A stretch of 24,200 nucleotides of DNA from the NCBI GenBank assembly GCA_900769525.1, contig CAAGGY010000164.1, forward strand, positions 1 to 24,200, read 5' to 3'. Below, in pieces: positions 22,680-24,200 of the stretch. This stretch comes from an uncultured Alistipes sp. (GTDB lineage: Bacteria; Bacteroidota; Bacteroidia; Bacteroidales; Rikenellaceae). The stretch's first letter is position 1; each line of letters opens with the position of its first letter. The position numbers and the translations under genes were made by a program. Below the pieces are notes generated by a model. It did not search any database, was not told the DNA's origin, and was given only the letters and a program-made list of their open reading frames with translations.

Positions 22680-23958
22680 TACCGGTCCAGTTTAGGGTGA
22701 TGCGATTCTGCTTAGGAGCATCGTCAAGTGCATCAACAACGATGGTGTATGTGCCATCGTAGTTATAGGTAATAGTCACACTACCCTCATATAGAGGTGC
22801 TTGCGACACGCAGAGGCCATCTTTGTAGACCATATACAACGAACCAAGCAACAGGTCGGCATCATCGGCAACACGGAAGCCAGGAATAAAGACATCAGCA
22901 CGGAAGTCGGGCTTGGTCTCATCCTCAGCAGAGAAACCAGAGGCAACGTAGGTGCCCGTGAAATCGGTTGTAGAGTTGTTCAAGAAGTCGATAACGAGGT
23001 ATGTGCCATACTTCATACCGTCGTTACAGAGGAACTCTATGCACCAGTTGTTATAGCCACAACTCCAATAGTCGCCATAGCTGCTAACAGAGGCATAGCA
23101 GTTCGACACATCAATGACTGTATCCTTGGTAAGGCTTGATACATAGTCGGTTATAACAGTTTGGCCAATGCTATACTCACCCTCGAAGGTCACAGTGTAC
23201 TCAACATTATCTGCCACAGCCACAAGCTCAAAGCGGTTGCCCGAAACAGTGAGGGTAGCGCTCTCCAAATCCTTAGCCCAGCCCTCAAGCTCCTCATCAA
23301 CCCAGGTGTAGTCGGTATTTCCGATGTTGATAATAGTAAATGGCTCGAGATTAGTGCCATAGTCATAGGTATATGTGCCATCTGGAATCTTGATATTCTC
23401 CATATCCGAAGGCATAGGGCCGAGTATATCGAGGCGGAAGAATTCGGAGTTGGCAACAACATCTCCATCAACAAAGCCATCCTTTGTAAGGATTATCCAG
23501 TAGTGGCCAACACCTGAGGCGAGGTTATCGCCATAATAGTTGCCCACAAGCTGGTTGGCAGCCACGGTAACCCTCTCCATAGCGTTATGGTCACCAGAGT
23601 CGTAGTCCTGCTCAACAACCACGGTGAACGACTGCGTGCCATAGCTCACAACCACAGCACCCTCACGCACTGCCTCAGTGGCATTCTCCGAGATTGTAAT
23701 CTTAACAAGGCCCGCCTGCTTAGTGTCTGCAGCAGTAATCATCTCTGAGTTTACAATGGTGGTCTTAATCTTCGTCTCCTCGACAGGGTTTGCAAGCGAG
23801 TAGGTAATCTCGAACTCACCACCTTCATAGCCAACACGAATCTTATCGTTCGATGTCAGCTCAAGTTTTGTATCGAGCACACCATCGTTGTTAGTTGGCT
23901 CGCATGATGAGGCCAAAAGCGCCACAATGGCACAAAGGCCAAATAGTAGTTTTCTCAT
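22669..23958 (-). CDS. BACON-domain lipoprotein
   Basis: From the ATG at 23958 the product has 429 residues. It has a lipoprotein signal (lipobox ASSC, Cys19) and a BACON-type domain at about 30-117 (KLELTSNDKIRVGYEGGEFE to YGTQSFTVVVEQD, with the usual E-G-G turn and final V-E-Q). The remaining 310 residues are rich in beta strands with many Gly, Asp, Tyr and Trp (DNLASGVGHYWIILTKDGFV, YWSCGYNNWCIEFLCNDGMK). BACON domains occur in Bacteroidetes surface proteins, often near glycan systems, but no such genes are present here. The longer frame to 23988 overlaps the -7 box and was rejected. The stop codon lies inside repeat element copy A, and a near-identical copy (B) lies upstream of the gene. 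Confidence 0.85.
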   Translation of the reverse strand: MRKLLFGLCAIVALLASSCEPTNNDGVLDTKLELTSNDKIRVGYEGGEFEITYSLANPVEETKIKTTIVNSEMITAADTKQAGLVKITISENATEAVREGAVVVSYGTQSFTVVVEQDYDSGDHNAMERVTVAANQLVGNYYGDNLASGVGHYWIILTKDGFVDGDVVANSEFFRLDILGPMPSDMENIKIPDGTYTYDYGTNLEPFTIINIGNTDYTWVDEELEGWAKDLESATLTVSGNRFELVAVADNVEYTVTFEGEYSIGQTVITDYVSSLTKDTVIDVSNCYASVSSYGDYWSCGYNNWCIEFLCNDGMKYGTYLVIDFLNNSTTDFTGTYVASGFSAEDETKPDFRADVFIPGFRVADDADLLLGSLYMVYKDGLCVSQAPLYEGSVTITYNYDGTYTIVVDALDDAPKQNRITLNWTGKLL

Positions 23959-23987
23959 ATTTCGTAGTTTTGATTTAATTCTCAACA

Positions 23988-24017
23988 CAAAGGTAGTAAA
24001 ATTTCGGTAATCACAAA
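23988..24017 (-). promoter_or_regulatory. Promoter of the BACON lipoprotein
   Basis: On the minus strand TTTG (24014-24017), 18 bases, TACCTTTG (23988-23995), one base shorter than the usual spacing. The leader would be about 23 bases, which fixes the start at the ATG at 23958. Confidence 0.7.
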
Positions 24018-24125
24018 ATAGACAAGAGGCATAGACTGAAATTAGGGTGAGGATTGTAGTACTTAGGTCGCCCCGACTTGGAGTGCGATTTAGTGAGCAG
24101 ATGGCCCATCACCACACAATGTATT

Positions 24126-24200
24126 TTTCTTGTTAGAAGTTGTGAGATGTGGTGCCAAATGAAAAACTCCTCGGATGGGTAGTACTTGGCGTACGTCCCA
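24126..24200. repeat. Structured palindromic element, copy B (cut by window edge)
   Basis: The 75 bases to the window end match copy A (22556-22630) at 74 positions; the one difference (C at 22571, T at 24141) would keep pairing as G-U if the missing arm is the same. The outer stem, ATGGG, GTAC and the loop of the core are all present up to the CCCA. By analogy with copies A and C, the stop codon of another minus-strand gene should lie about 40 bases past the window end. Confidence 0.85.

Noticed and set aside
19986..24200. CRISPR array or integron attC sites
   Set aside because: Only three copies far apart, with whole genes between them; no spacers, no integrase and no attC core consensus.

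Overview
The window reads as Bacteroidales chromosome. Evidence: several promoters of the Bacteroidetes form (TTTG, about 19-20 bases, TAnnTTTG), almost no Shine-Dalgarno signals, many short-signal lipoproteins with an acidic/Lys residue after the lipid-bearing Cys, a BACON-type domain, a DUF3467 protein, and a XusABC-like iron-siderophore locus. Base composition is intermediate (by eye somewhat below 50% GC). A gut Bacteroidales, possibly Rikenellaceae-like, is an inference and genus is not settled. Almost every gene is on the minus strand; only one small gene (13661-13966) is on the plus strand.

Region 1 (1-5200): the start of a lipoprotein gene cut by the left edge, then a three-gene operon read leftward: TonB-dependent receptor (5074-2666), DUF4374 surface lipoprotein (2643-1246) and PepSY membrane protein (1185-358). 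Content and order match xusA-xusB-xusC of Bacteroides thetaiotaomicron, which takes up ferric enterobactin-type xenosiderophores. The operon has a recognisable promoter and a good intrinsic terminator.

Region 2 (5157-13500): a long, tightly packed housekeeping operon read leftward: LysE-type exporter, cmk, ispH, a small two-helix membrane protein, an S41 C-terminal processing protease, a HAMP-less sensor kinase, a DUF4271 membrane protein, a uroporphyrinogen-III synthase-like gene (no ATG start), rnpA and yidD (overlapping), ending in an intrinsic terminator. Spacings are mostly from -44 to +40 bases.

Region 3 (13500-15000): a divergent, separately promoted DUF3467 gene, a perfect bidirectional terminator, and a small beta-sheet-rich lipoprotein with its own promoter preceded by a run of nine G.

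Region 4 (15168-24200): a lipoprotein array. Three large paralogues (682, 769 and 736 residues) each have a lipoprotein signal, a Pro/Glu linker, four FN3-like repeats and a conserved C-terminal module; I know of no assigned function. They are followed by a BACON lipoprotein (429 aa). The gaps hold strong promoters, terminators, an inverted minisatellite, and the most unusual feature of the window: a roughly 126-129-nt palindromic element present three times (19986-20114, 22554-22679, 24126-window end). It abuts stop codons, has 10-bp terminal inverted repeats and a 47-nt central hairpin whose outer stem differs in sequence between copies but stays perfectly paired. I regard that element, with the paralogue family beside it, as the best candidate for something undescribed.
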